Assembly: GCF_036226885.1 (NCBI RefSeq)
Contig: NZ_CP109027.1
Location: 1,798,001 to 1,862,000, forward strand
Origin: Streptomyces sp. NBC_00663
GTDB lineage: Bacteria; Actinomycetota; Actinomycetes; Streptomycetales; Streptomycetaceae
Reading direction: 5' to 3'
Length of the DNA stretch: 64,000 nt
Shown one piece after another: positions 25,988 to 34,070 of the stretch. Both the position numbers and the translations under genes were made by a program. The notes under the pieces were generated by a model. The model made no database searches. It was given only the letters and a program-made list of their open reading frames with translations, and was not told the origin of the DNA. Numbering within the stretch: position 1 is the stretch's first letter; each line of letters opens with the position of its first letter.

Positions 25988-27193
25988 ATGGCACGCCTCG
26001 CCCAGACCGCCGGTCTGACGGACATCCAGCAGGAAATCCTCTCCACCGTCCGCGACTTCGTGGACAAGGAGATCATCCCGGTCGCGACCGAGCTGGAGCA
26101 CCGCGACGAGTACCCGCAAGCGATCGTCGACGGGCTCAAGGAGTTGGGCCTCTTCGGGCTCATGATCCCGGAGGAGTACGGCGGTCTGGGCGAGTCGCTC
26201 CTGACGTACGCGCTGTGCGTCGAGGAGATCGCCCGTGGGTGGATGTCGGTGTCCGGCATCATCAACACCCACTTCATCGTGGCCTACATGCTCAAGCAGC
26301 ACGGCACGCAGGAGCAGAAGGACCACTTCCTGCCGCGCATGGCGGCCGGTGACATCCGTGGCGCGTTCTCGATGTCGGAGCCGGCCCTGGGTTCCGATGT
26401 GTCGGCCATCACCTCCAAGGCGGTCAAGGACGGCGACGAGTACGTCCTCAACGGCCAGAAGATGTGGCTGACGAACGGCGGAACGTCAAGTCTGGTCGCC
26501 GTTCTCGTCCGAAGTGATGAAGGACACCCCGAGGGCACCGCGCCCCACAAGTCGATGACGACCTTCCTCGTCGAGAAGGAGCCCGGCTTCGGAGAGGTCC
26601 GCCCCGGCCTCACCATCCCCGGGAAGATCGACAAGATGGGGTACAAGGGCGTCGACACCACCGAGCTGATCATGGATGGCCTGCGGATTCCGGCCAACCG
26701 TGTGCTCGGCGGCGAGACCGGCCGAGGTTTTTACCAAATGATGGACGGCGTCGAGGTCGGCCGCGTCAACGTGGCGGCGCGTGGCTGCGGTGTCGCTCAG
26801 CGTGCCTTCGAGCTGGGCGTCTCGTATGCCCAGCAGCGTCACACTTTCGGCAAGCCGATCGCCCAGCACCAGGCGATCCAGTTCAAGCTGGCCGAGATGG
26901 CTACCAAGGTCGAGGCCGCGCATGCGATGATGGTCAACGCGGCACGCAAAAAGGACTCCGGGGAGCGAAACGACCTCGAAGCAGGGATGGCGAAGTACCT
27001 CGCCTCCGAATACTGCAAAGAGGTCGTCGAAGACGCCTTCCGGATCCACGGCGGTTACGGCTTCTCCAAGGAGTACGAGATCGAGCGCCTCTACCGAGAG
27101 GCACCGATGCTGCTCATCGGTGAAGGTACCGCCGAGATCCAGAAAATGATCATCGGTCGCAGGCTGCTCGAAGAGTATCGATTCCAGGGCTAG
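25988..27193 (+). CDS. Acyl-CoA dehydrogenase, probable methylsuccinyl-CoA dehydrogenase
   Basis: A 401-residue flavoenzyme with the acyl-CoA dehydrogenase signatures FSMSEPALGSDVS and MWLTNGG, and the catalytic glutamate in the C-terminal GEGTAEIQK motif. Position in the operon suggests oxidation of methylsuccinyl-CoA to mesaconyl-CoA, the step between MeaA and the MaoC hydratase. Known proteobacterial methylsuccinyl-CoA dehydrogenases are longer, so substrate is inferred from context. ATG at 25988 follows GGAGG by 10 nt. A hairpin after the stop ends the operon. Confidence 0.88.
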   Translation: MARLAQTAGLTDIQQEILSTVRDFVDKEIIPVATELEHRDEYPQAIVDGLKELGLFGLMIPEEYGGLGESLLTYALCVEEIARGWMSVSGIINTHFIVAYMLKQHGTQEQKDHFLPRMAAGDIRGAFSMSEPALGSDVSAITSKAVKDGDEYVLNGQKMWLTNGGTSSLVAVLVRSDEGHPEGTAPHKSMTTFLVEKEPGFGEVRPGLTIPGKIDKMGYKGVDTTELIMDGLRIPANRVLGGETGRGFYQMMDGVEVGRVNVAARGCGVAQRAFELGVSYAQQRHTFGKPIAQHQAIQFKLAEMATKVEAAHAMMVNAARKKDSGERNDLEAGMAKYLASEYCKEVVEDAFRIHGGYGFSKEYEIERLYREAPMLLIGEGTAEIQKMIIGRRLLEEYRFQG

Positions 27194-27203
27194 ATGTCCG
27201 GAT

Positions 27204-27240
27204 ACGGGGTGTTTTCTTGGAGAAGAAGGTCACACCCCGT
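27204..27240 (+). terminator. Hairpin after the ethylmalonyl-CoA operon
   Basis: ACGGGGTGT pairs perfectly with ACACCCCGT. The 19-nt loop contains a further TTCT/AGAA pairing. It begins 11 nt after the acyl-CoA dehydrogenase stop. Confidence 0.5.
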
Positions 27241-27274
27241 CAACACTCTTCGGCCGCCGACTCCGCTTCCTGGC

Positions 27275-27305
27275 TTGCCCAGTTGTGGTCACCGACCGGT
27301 ACGAT
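27275..27305 (+). promoter_or_regulatory. Candidate psd promoter
   Basis: A TTGCCC (27275-27280) and TACGAT (27300-27305) pair with a 19-nt spacer lies about 60 nt before the psd ATG. The spacer is longer than ideal, so the call is tentative. Confidence 0.3.
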
Positions 27306-27363
27306 CCCCGGAAAGCCGCCGTCCCCCGTCACAGCGCGGCATCATCCGCTACGAAGGTCATCC

Positions 27364-28020
27364 ATGCCCCACAGCCAAACCTCTGCACCTCGCGACAGCC
27401 TCGCCGGCGTACGCCTTGCGCGCGGAGCATCGCCGTGGCTTCTCCCGACCGTCGCCACCGCAGCCCTCAGCCTGGTGCGCGCGCGCAAGTCCGGCGCCGC
27501 CAAGGCCGTCGCCGTGCCCGCCACCGCGCTCGCGGCGGGCATGCTGTGGTTCTTCCGCGACCCCGAGCGCGAGATCGCCACGGGCCGGGTCATCTCGCCC
27601 GCCGACGGTGTGGTGCAGAGCATCATGCCGTGGAAGGACGGCCGCACCCGCGTCGCGATCTTCATGAGCCCGCTCAACGTCCACGTCAACCGCGCGCCCC
27701 TCTCGGGCACGGTGACGTCGGTCGAGCACATCCCGGGTGGGTTCGTTCCGGCGTTCAACAAGGAGAGCGAGAACAACGAGCGCGTAGTCTGGCATTTCGA
27801 CACTGAACTCGGTGACATCGAGATGATCCAGATCGCCGGCGCGGTGGCCCGTCGCATCGTTCCCTACATCCCGCAGGGCACGAAGGTCGAGCAGGGTGAG
27901 CGCATCGGTCTGATCCGCTTCGGTTCGCGCGTCGACATCTACCTGCCCGAGGGCGTGGATGTCGCGGTCGAGGTCGGTCAGAAGACCGTGGCTGGGGTGA
28001 CTCGCATTGACCGTGATTGA
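27364..28020 (+). CDS. psd: Phosphatidylserine decarboxylase proenzyme
   Basis: A 218-residue membrane-associated proenzyme that converts phosphatidylserine to phosphatidylethanolamine. A hydrophobic segment (AVAVPATALAAGMLWFF) precedes the catalytic region ISPADG, MSPLNVHVNRAP and the self-cleavage site at FGS near residue 194, where the Ser becomes the pyruvoyl group. ATG at 27364 has GAAGG 8 nt upstream. Its 3' end overlaps pssA by 14 bp, so the two lipid-synthesis genes form an operon. It is full length for the short bacterial type. Confidence 0.95.
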   Translation: MPHSQTSAPRDSLAGVRLARGASPWLLPTVATAALSLVRARKSGAAKAVAVPATALAAGMLWFFRDPEREIATGRVISPADGVVQSIMPWKDGRTRVAIFMSPLNVHVNRAPLSGTVTSVEHIPGGFVPAFNKESENNERVVWHFDTELGDIEMIQIAGAVARRIVPYIPQGTKVEQGERIGLIRFGSRVDIYLPEGVDVAVEVGQKTVAGVTRIDRD

Positions 28021-28861
28021 TCCTGAGACACAGGCGGGTTGGGTGCCCGAGGCCGATGAGGTGGACGACGAGGAGGAGATGCCTCTTTCTCTCCGCCTCT
28101 CAATAGCGGACACCCTCACCCTCGGCAACGCCACGTGCGGCTTCATGGCGGTGTACTTCACCACCACCGGCATCCTGATCCCGCACCTCACCGGCAGCCA
28201 GGAATCCGGCATGGCCCGCCACAGCGCGGCCACCGCGGTCATCCTGATGCTCTGCGCGGCGGTCTTCGACCTGTTCGACGGCCTGGTGGCGCGCAAGCTG
28301 CGCTCCTCCCCGATGGGCGCGGAGCTGGACAACCTCTCGGACCTGATCAGCTTCGGTCTGGCGCCGGCGTACTTCGTCCTCGTGTACGGCATGGTCGCGG
28401 ACGACGCGCATCAGCGGGTGGCGGCGGTCGGGGCGATCGTGGTGCTCCTGGCCGTCGTCCTGCGTCTCGCGCGCTTCTCGTGCGTGACGCCGCCGAACGG
28501 GATGTTCCAGGGCATGCCCTCGCCGTTCGGCGCGCTGACGGTGGTCTCGATCGTGCTCCTGGAGCTGCCCTTCGTGGCGACGCTCCTGGCGATCCTGGGC
28601 ACCGCCTGGCTGATGGTGAGCCGGGTCGAGTACCCGAAGCCGCGGGGCCGTCTCGCGGTCGCGATGCTCGCCTGGATCGTCGCGGCGATGGGTCTGCTGG
28701 CCGGCTGGGCCTTCGACGCCCCGAGCGGCCAGCTGCTCCTCCAGACGGGCTGCGCACTCCAGCTGGTCATGGGCGCGGTCATCCCGCTGTTCGCCACGGC
28801 CCGCCGGGTGAACAACTTCCGCGACAACCGCCGCGAGGCCCGTGCGGCCCAGCTGCCGTAG
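28007..28861 (+). CDS. pssA: CDP-diacylglycerol-serine O-phosphatidyltransferase
   Basis: A 284-residue integral membrane enzyme that makes phosphatidylserine from CDP-diacylglycerol and serine, the substrate of the upstream decarboxylase. The CDP-alcohol phosphatidyltransferase motif DGx2AR...Gx3Dx3D is complete in DGLVARK followed by MGAELDNLSD. Several hydrophobic helices follow. The start is TTG 28007 (GGGGTG about 7 nt upstream) or GTG 28013; both overlap the psd end. A strong terminator closes the unit. Confidence 0.92.
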   Translation: MTVIDPETQAGWVPEADEVDDEEEMPLSLRLSIADTLTLGNATCGFMAVYFTTTGILIPHLTGSQESGMARHSAATAVILMLCAAVFDLFDGLVARKLRSSPMGAELDNLSDLISFGLAPAYFVLVYGMVADDAHQRVAAVGAIVVLLAVVLRLARFSCVTPPNGMFQGMPSPFGALTVVSIVLLELPFVATLLAILGTAWLMVSRVEYPKPRGRLAVAMLAWIVAAMGLLAGWAFDAPSGQLLLQTGCALQLVMGAVIPLFATARRVNNFRDNRREARAAQLP

Positions 28862-28880
28862 CGCTCCGCCGTACAGCTCC

Positions 28881-28917
28881 CGAGGGGGCCCGAACCATTG
28901 CGGTTCGGGCCCCCTCG
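28881..28917. terminator. Perfect 16-bp bidirectional terminator after pssA
   Basis: CGAGGGGGCCCGAACC pairs without mismatch with GGTTCGGGCCCCCTCG around a 5-nt loop, 20 nt after the stop. The symmetry would also stop minus-strand transcription from the liv operon. Confidence 0.85.
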
Positions 28918-28927
28918 CGTTGTCGCC

Positions 28928-29104
28928 TCACGGCGAACGGCGTAGGACCGCGCCGCCGCGCGCGGTGACCGTCCCATCGACGCGGTTGGCGCCGAGCGCG
29001 CCGGGTTCGCCGCCCGCCATGCCGTACGCCGTTGTCCGGCGACGCCGGCCGTCGGGCGTCTTCACCCACACGGCCCGTCCGACAGGGTCCGGGCCCCCGT
29101 CGAC
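28928..29104 (-). pseudogene. Remnant of the C-terminal part of a hydantoinase B/5-oxoprolinase-type protein
   Basis: An open frame of 58 codons with no start codon of its own, reading from the livK stop to a TGA at 28928. Its translation includes TAYGMAGGEPGALGANRVDG, which I recognise as the glycine-rich C-terminal motif of HyuB-type N-methylhydantoinase/5-oxoprolinase subunits, where the sequence normally continues to a PGD and TPGGGG. Those parts and the ~450-residue N-terminus are missing. Codon third positions are G/C rich, as in genes. This looks like a deletion scar; the match is from memory. Confidence 0.45.
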
Positions 29105-30370
29105 TCAGCCCCCAGGCGTGTACGCCTCCGCAACCTCCGAAGCCTGCGCCTCCCGTACGACCTTCATGCCACCCGTGACGCTCTTGTCCGGCTGAAGGAT
29201 CACGCTTTCCCGGGAGGACGGGGACTTGGGGTCGGTGAAGTCCTGGACGGGGCCGAAGCCTAGGTCGAAGGCGTTGATCGTGAGCAGGGCCCGGTCGACG
29301 CCCTCGCGGGTGAGGTCCTTGTTCTTGCAGGCCTTCTTCAGGGCCTCGCCGAAGGCGGACGCGGCGGTCCAGCCGGCGACGATGCCGTTGTCGAGGGCGT
29401 CCTTCGGGTAGGCGGCCCGGTAGTCGGCGACGAGCTTCTTCGCCTCCGGGGTGTCCGCGCCGATGGGGAGCGAGGGCGAGGCCACGTAGTAGTTCTTCAT
29501 CAGGGCGGGGCCCGCCTGGGTGGCGAGGAGCTGGGGGGCGAAGGCGGAGTTGTTGCCGATGACCGGCACGTCGAAGCCGCCCGCGGCGGCGACGCCGACG
29601 AGCGAGGCGGCCTGGCGGGGACCGGCGCTGATGACGATCGCCTTGACGCCGGCCTGCTTGAGGGCGGCGACCTGGGCGGTCATGTCGTTGTCGGTCGGTT
29701 TGATCTTCTGCTCGACGATGGTCAGCCCGGCGTCCTTCGCCATGTACTTGGAGCCGACCAGGGCGCTCTCGCCGTAGTCGCCCTCGAAGTAGACATGGCC
29801 GATCTTGTCGCCCTTCTTGATCCCCTTCTCCTTGATCAGGAAGTCGACGGCGTTGATGGTCTCGATGTCGTACGTGGAGCCGATGACGCGGATGTACGGG
29901 CTGCCGAGCAGCGCCGCCGACCAGGCCTGCGGCAGCACCAGGCCCTTGTCCTGGCCGTCGACGCGCTGCTTGACGGCGGCGACGAACGGGGAGCCGATGA
30001 ACTGTGCGAAGCCCAGCACCTTCGGCTCCAGCTCGGTGTAGCCGGAGACGGCCTTCTGCGGGTCGTAGCCGTGGTCGCGGATGGTGAGGGCCACCTTGTA
30101 GCCGCAGACGCCGCCGGCGGCGTTCAGCTGCTTCACGTACAGCTGCTGGGCCTGGGTGACGCTCTTGCCGAGGGTGGCGTAGACGCCGGTCATGTCGGTG
30201 AGGACGCCGAGGTTGATCGTCTTGCCGGAGATGCCTTCGCCGGTCTTGATCCCGCCGGCGGACTGCTTGTCCGCGTCGTCGTCCTTGGCCTTGGAGCTGC
30301 ATCCGGCCAGCAGGAGCAGCGCGGCGAGGGCACCGGCGGCGGTCCTGGTGGCGTACGTCGTCGTGGTCAT
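29105..30370 (-). CDS. livK: Branched-chain amino acid type ABC transporter, substrate-binding lipoprotein
   Basis: A 421-residue periplasmic-binding-like protein (type 1 fold, LivJ/K group). The signal peptide ends in a lipobox LLAGC with C24 as lipidation site, followed by a Ser/Lys/Asp linker and NLGVLTDMTGVYATLGK, the usual first strand and ligand loop. Substrates of this family include Leu/Ile/Val, urea and aromatic acids; which one is not evident. ATG at 30370 has GGAGG 5 nt upstream and overlaps the livM stop by four bases. It is last in the five-gene operon. Confidence 0.9.
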   Translation of the reverse strand: MTTTTYATRTAAGALAALLLLAGCSSKAKDDDADKQSAGGIKTGEGISGKTINLGVLTDMTGVYATLGKSVTQAQQLYVKQLNAAGGVCGYKVALTIRDHGYDPQKAVSGYTELEPKVLGFAQFIGSPFVAAVKQRVDGQDKGLVLPQAWSAALLGSPYIRVIGSTYDIETINAVDFLIKEKGIKKGDKIGHVYFEGDYGESALVGSKYMAKDAGLTIVEQKIKPTDNDMTAQVAALKQAGVKAIVISAGPRQAASLVGVAAAGGFDVPVIGNNSAFAPQLLATQAGPALMKNYYVASPSLPIGADTPEAKKLVADYRAAYPKDALDNGIVAGWTAASAFGEALKKACKNKDLTREGVDRALLTINAFDLGFGPVQDFTDPKSPSSRESVILQPDKSVTGGMKVVREAQASEVAEAYTPGG

Positions 30371-31446
30371 CGTTCCTCCGTGAGGGTTCTGGTGCGACGC
30401 CGGGCGGCCACGCCGACCAGGCCGCCGGGCAGGAACAGCACCACCAGCACGACGGCGGCGCCGTAGAGGTACCGGGCTGCCTCGCCCGGTGCGATCCCGC
30501 CCGTGCCCGGGGCGGAGACCAGGGGCAGCGCGTCGCTGTAGCGGGTCAGCAGCTGCGGGAGCAGGGTGACGAACACGGCCCCGGCGATCGCGCCGGAGAC
30601 CGAGCCGAGCCCGCCGACGACGATCATGGCGAGGTATTCGAGGGACAGGGTGATGCCGAAGTAGTCCGGCACGGTCCGCTGGAAGACCAGGGCGAGGACG
30701 ACGCCCGCCAGGCCCGCGTACATCGACGACAGCACGAAGACGGCGGCCCGGTGGCGGGCCACCGGCACCCCGATCACCCCGGCCGCGATGCGGTGGTCGC
30801 GCAGGGCGTTCATGGCCCGGCCCGGACGGCCGCGCAGGACACCCCGGGCGAAGAGCGCGCCGGCCAGCAGGGCGAGCAGACCGGCGTACCAGAGTTTCTC
30901 CGCCGACCCGAACGGCACGTCGGCGACGAGGAGTTCACGGTCGTCGAAGGTGAGGCCGAAGAGGTTCAGGGGCGGTACGTCACGGCCGTTGGCGCCGCCG
31001 GTCAGGTCGTGGGCGTTGAACATCACGTGCTGGCCGATGAAGACGAGGGCGAGGGTGGCGATGCCGAGGTAGGCGCCGCTGAGGCGGCCGGAGATGGGGC
31101 TGAACAGGCCGCCCGCGATCCCCGCGACCAGCACCGCGAGCACGGCCGCGAGCCAGGTCGGCAGGCCGAGACCGGTCAGCCCGTCGCCTCCGTCGGCGGC
31201 GAAGACGCAGTAGGCGTAGGCGCCGACGGCGAGGAAGAAGGCGTGGCCCATGGAGAGTTGGCCCGTGGCGCCGGTGAGGAGGTTGATGCCGATCGCGCCG
31301 ATGGCGGCGGCCATGGCGAAGAGGCCGGCCTGGAGCCAGAAGCGGTCGAGGTAGAAGGGGAGGGCGAGGAGGAGGACGGTCGCGGCGGTCCACAGGTACG
31401 TCCGCACACCGAGGAGCCGGAGCGGTCTCACCAGGGCTTCAGACAC
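30367..31446 (-). CDS. livM: Branched-chain amino acid type ABC transporter permease
   Basis: A 359-residue LivM-type permease with about ten hydrophobic helices. It has the family loop GRPGRAMNALRDHRIAAGVIGV, which contacts the ATPases, and GGLGSVSGAIAGAVFV, a signature of the family. GTG at 31446 follows GGAG by about 8 nt and overlaps the livH end by 8 bp. It pairs with livH to form the membrane channel. Confidence 0.9.
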   Translation of the reverse strand: MSEALVRPLRLLGVRTYLWTAATVLLLALPFYLDRFWLQAGLFAMAAAIGAIGINLLTGATGQLSMGHAFFLAVGAYAYCVFAADGGDGLTGLGLPTWLAAVLAVLVAGIAGGLFSPISGRLSGAYLGIATLALVFIGQHVMFNAHDLTGGANGRDVPPLNLFGLTFDDRELLVADVPFGSAEKLWYAGLLALLAGALFARGVLRGRPGRAMNALRDHRIAAGVIGVPVARHRAAVFVLSSMYAGLAGVVLALVFQRTVPDYFGITLSLEYLAMIVVGGLGSVSGAIAGAVFVTLLPQLLTRYSDALPLVSAPGTGGIAPGEAARYLYGAAVVLVVLFLPGGLVGVAARRRTRTLTEER

Positions 31447-32329
31447 GGGCGAGCTCCTTCGTGCCGAACAGCCCGGCGGGCCGGACGAGCAGGATCGCGA
31501 CCATGACCAGGTATGGCGCGAGGTCGCCCAACCCCCGTCCCAGGAAGGTCAGATCGCTCTGGTAGCCGGTCGCCAGCGACTCCGTGACGCCGACGAGCAG
31601 CCCGCCGACCAGGGCGCCGGTCGTGGAGTCCAGGCCGCCGAGGATGGCCGCCGGGAACGCCTTCAGCGCGGTCAGCGACGTGGCCCGTTCCAGGCCCGGC
31701 GTCGGGAAGACGGTGAGGAACAGCGCCGCTACGGCGGCCAGGCCCCCGGCCACGGCCCACGCACCGAGCGACACCCGCCCCAGCCGTACGCCCATCAGCG
31801 CGGCCGTCTCCGCGCTCTCCGCCGCCGCACGCATCGCCACGCCCCACGAGGTGTACCGGAAGACCAGCAGGAACGCGGTGATGAGCAGCGCCGCGGCCAC
31901 GAACGCGGCGATCCGGGTGTGGGCGAGGGAGATCGGCCCGACCTTGAGGACCGCGTCGCCCCAGGGGTCGCCGAGCGCCAGGACGTCCGTGCCGATACGG
32001 CGGGTCAGTTCGGTGGTGAGCAGGATGTCGACGCCGATGGTGACGATGGCGAGGACGCTGTGGTCGGAGCCCCGGTAGCGGCGCATGACCAGGAACTCCA
32101 CGGCCGCCCCGACACACGCGGCGCCCGCGATCCCGACCAGCAGCGCGGGCCAGAAGCCGAGGTCGTCGTGGAGGGTGGCGGTGACATAACCGCCCGCCAA
32201 CAGCAGGGACGCATGGGCGAAGTTGACGACCTCCGTGGCCCGGAAGATCACCACGAAACCGAGGGCGATCAGCGCGTACACCGACCCCAACGAGAGCCCG
32301 TTCAGCAGGATTTCGGCGAAGGTGCTCAT
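31439..32329 (-). CDS. livH: Branched-chain amino acid type ABC transporter permease
   Basis: A 296-residue LivH-type permease. The N-terminus LLNGLSLGSVYALIALGF and the following TEVVNFAHASLLL are typical; the ATPase-contact loop is MRAAAESAETAALMGV, and GGLDSTTGALVGG corresponds to the conserved late helix. The ATG overlaps the livG stop (ATGA), so translation is probably coupled. Confidence 0.92.
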   Translation of the reverse strand: MSTFAEILLNGLSLGSVYALIALGFVVIFRATEVVNFAHASLLLAGGYVTATLHDDLGFWPALLVGIAGAACVGAAVEFLVMRRYRGSDHSVLAIVTIGVDILLTTELTRRIGTDVLALGDPWGDAVLKVGPISLAHTRIAAFVAAALLITAFLLVFRYTSWGVAMRAAAESAETAALMGVRLGRVSLGAWAVAGGLAAVAALFLTVFPTPGLERATSLTALKAFPAAILGGLDSTTGALVGGLLVGVTESLATGYQSDLTFLGRGLGDLAPYLVMVAILLVRPAGLFGTKELARV

Positions 32330-33090
32330 GATCCGGCCCCCAGGTAGGCCTGTACGACGGCCGGGTCGTTCTGTACGTCGGCGGGGGCGCCGTCGGCGAT
32401 CCGGCGCCCGAAGTCCAGTACGGTCACCGCGTCCGCGAGCCGCATCACCACCCCCATGTCGTGTTCCACCAGCACGATCGAGATGCCCAGGCCGTCGCGA
32501 ACGCCCGCGATCACGGCGGCCGTTCGGCGGCGTTCGTCGGCGGTCATCCCGGCGACGGGTTCGTCCAGGAGCAGCAGGCGTGGCTCCATGCACAGCGCGC
32601 GGGCGAGTTCGGCGAGCTTCTGCCGCCCGTACGGCAGGGAGCCCGCGGGCCGTGACAGACAGTCGGCGATGCCGACGAACTCGGCGATCTCGCGGACGCG
32701 TTCACGGTGGACGCGTTCCTCGCGGGCGGCCGAGGGCAGGCGAAGTCCGGCCGCCACGAAGCCGGTTCGGGTCAGCCGGTGGCGGCCGAGGAGCAGGCTG
32801 TCCTCGACCGTGGCGCGGGGTGGCAGGGCGAGGTTCTGGAAGATGCGGGCGATCCCGAGACCGGCGATGCGGTGCGGAGGCATGCCGGTGAGTTCGTGGT
32901 CGCCGAAGCGGACGCTGCCCGAGGTGGCGCGGTAGACGCCGGACAGAACGTTGAAGCAGGTTGACTTTCCCGCCCCGTTGGGGCCGATGAGGGCGTGGAC
33001 GGTGCCGGGGCGGACGGTGAAGGAGACGTCGTCGAGGGCGGTGAGGCCCGCGAAACGGACGGTCAGGCCGCGTACGTCGAGGGTGTCCAT
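32326..33090 (-). CDS. livG: Branched-chain amino acid type ABC transporter ATP-binding protein
   Basis: A 254-residue LivG-type ATPase. Walker A is GPNGAGKST near residue 37 and Walker B LLLLDEP near residue 175. The signature region reads LPYGRQKLAELARAL, where LSxGQ is replaced by LPYGR, a common LivG variant. The ATG lies 4 nt after the livF stop. It forms a heterodimer with LivF. Confidence 0.9.
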   Translation of the reverse strand: MDTLDVRGLTVRFAGLTALDDVSFTVRPGTVHALIGPNGAGKSTCFNVLSGVYRATSGSVRFGDHELTGMPPHRIAGLGIARIFQNLALPPRATVEDSLLLGRHRLTRTGFVAAGLRLPSAAREERVHRERVREIAEFVGIADCLSRPAGSLPYGRQKLAELARALCMEPRLLLLDEPVAGMTADERRRTAAVIAGVRDGLGISIVLVEHDMGVVMRLADAVTVLDFGRRIADGAPADVQNDPAVVQAYLGAGS

Positions 33091-33094
33091 CGGC

Positions 33095-33889
33095 TCACCC
33101 CTTCCATCGGGTCAGCGTGCGTCGTACGACCTGGTCGGCGTCGGCCGCCGCGTCCTCGTCCACGACGCCCAGGTAGCGGCGGCGTACCTCGTCGGAGGCG
33201 GCCAGGTCGGCGGCCGGGCCCTCCAGGGTCACCTCGCCGACTTCGAGGACGTACGCGTGCGTGGCGAGGCGCAGGGCGAGGGCGGCGTTCTGCTCCACGA
33301 GAAGGACCGCGGTGCCCTGTTCGTTGATCTCGCGGACGGTGTCGGCGATCCGCTCGGCCATGAGCGGGGCGAGGCCCAGGGAGGGTTCGTCCAGGAGGAG
33401 GACCTTCGGGGCGGCCATCAGGGCGCGGGCGACGGCGAGCATCTGCTGTTCGCCGCCGGAGAGCAACCCGGCGCGCTGGTGGGCGCGTTGGGCCAGCACG
33501 GGGAAAAGTTCGTGGACGCGGGCCAGGGACCCGGCGCGGCCCGCCCGGGCGCCGCCGAGGGCGCCCGCGCGCAGATTGTCGGCGACCGTCATACGGGCGA
33601 ACACCCGGCGCCCCTCGGGGACTTGGCTGACCCCGGCGGCGACCACCCGGTCCGGCGGAAGCCGGTCCAGCCGTCGGCCGCCCAGGCTCACGTCGCCCTC
33701 GGTGACCGCGCCGCCCTGGAACGACAGGGTGCGGCTGATGGCCCGGAGCAGCGTCGACTTGCCCGCGCCGTTGGAGCCGAGGACCGTCACCACGCTTGCC
33801 TCGGGCACCTCCAGGGACACCCGGCGCAGGGCGCGCACGGGGCCGTAACCGACCGACAGGTCCCGCACCACGAGTCCGGATCCGACCAT
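33095..33889 (-). CDS. livF: Branched-chain amino acid type ABC transporter ATP-binding protein
   Basis: A 264-residue LivF-type ATPase with Walker A GSNGAGKST (about residue 40), signature LLSGGEQQMLAVARAL and Walker B VLLLDEPSLGLAP. It is the first gene of the operon, with GAAGGGA before the ATG at 33889. Promoter and operator must lie in 33890-34070. ATPase-first order with the binding protein last differs from the common livKHMGF order. Confidence 0.9.
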   Translation of the reverse strand: MVGSGLVVRDLSVGYGPVRALRRVSLEVPEASVVTVLGSNGAGKSTLLRAISRTLSFQGGAVTEGDVSLGGRRLDRLPPDRVVAAGVSQVPEGRRVFARMTVADNLRAGALGGARAGRAGSLARVHELFPVLAQRAHQRAGLLSGGEQQMLAVARALMAAPKVLLLDEPSLGLAPLMAERIADTVREINEQGTAVLLVEQNAALALRLATHAYVLEVGEVTLEGPAADLAASDEVRRRYLGVVDEDAAADADQVVRRTLTRWKG

Positions 33890-34000
33890 GGACTTCCCTT
33901 CTGTCCTCACTCTGTGTGGCGCTCACCCCAGCACCGGTGCGAGCGTGCGTCCACGGCCCGCGGCAATGTCGCTGCGGGTGCCCAGCGGCCCGGCGCCCGG

Positions 34001-34018
34001 GTTGTGCGCGCGCACAAC
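34001..34018. promoter_or_regulatory. Perfect 18-bp palindrome between livF and the PucR-like regulator
   Basis: GTTGTGCGC is followed directly by its exact complement GCGCACAAC, with no spacer. It lies 112 nt upstream of livF and 53 nt upstream of the regulator ATG, a classical position for an operator serving divergent promoters. The adjacent regulator, which would bind as a dimer, is the likely partner. Confidence 0.65.
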
Positions 34019-34070
34019 ACCGCGTGTCAGGGGCCTGTGCGCGGGCCCGTCCCGATGGCATCCTCCGGTC

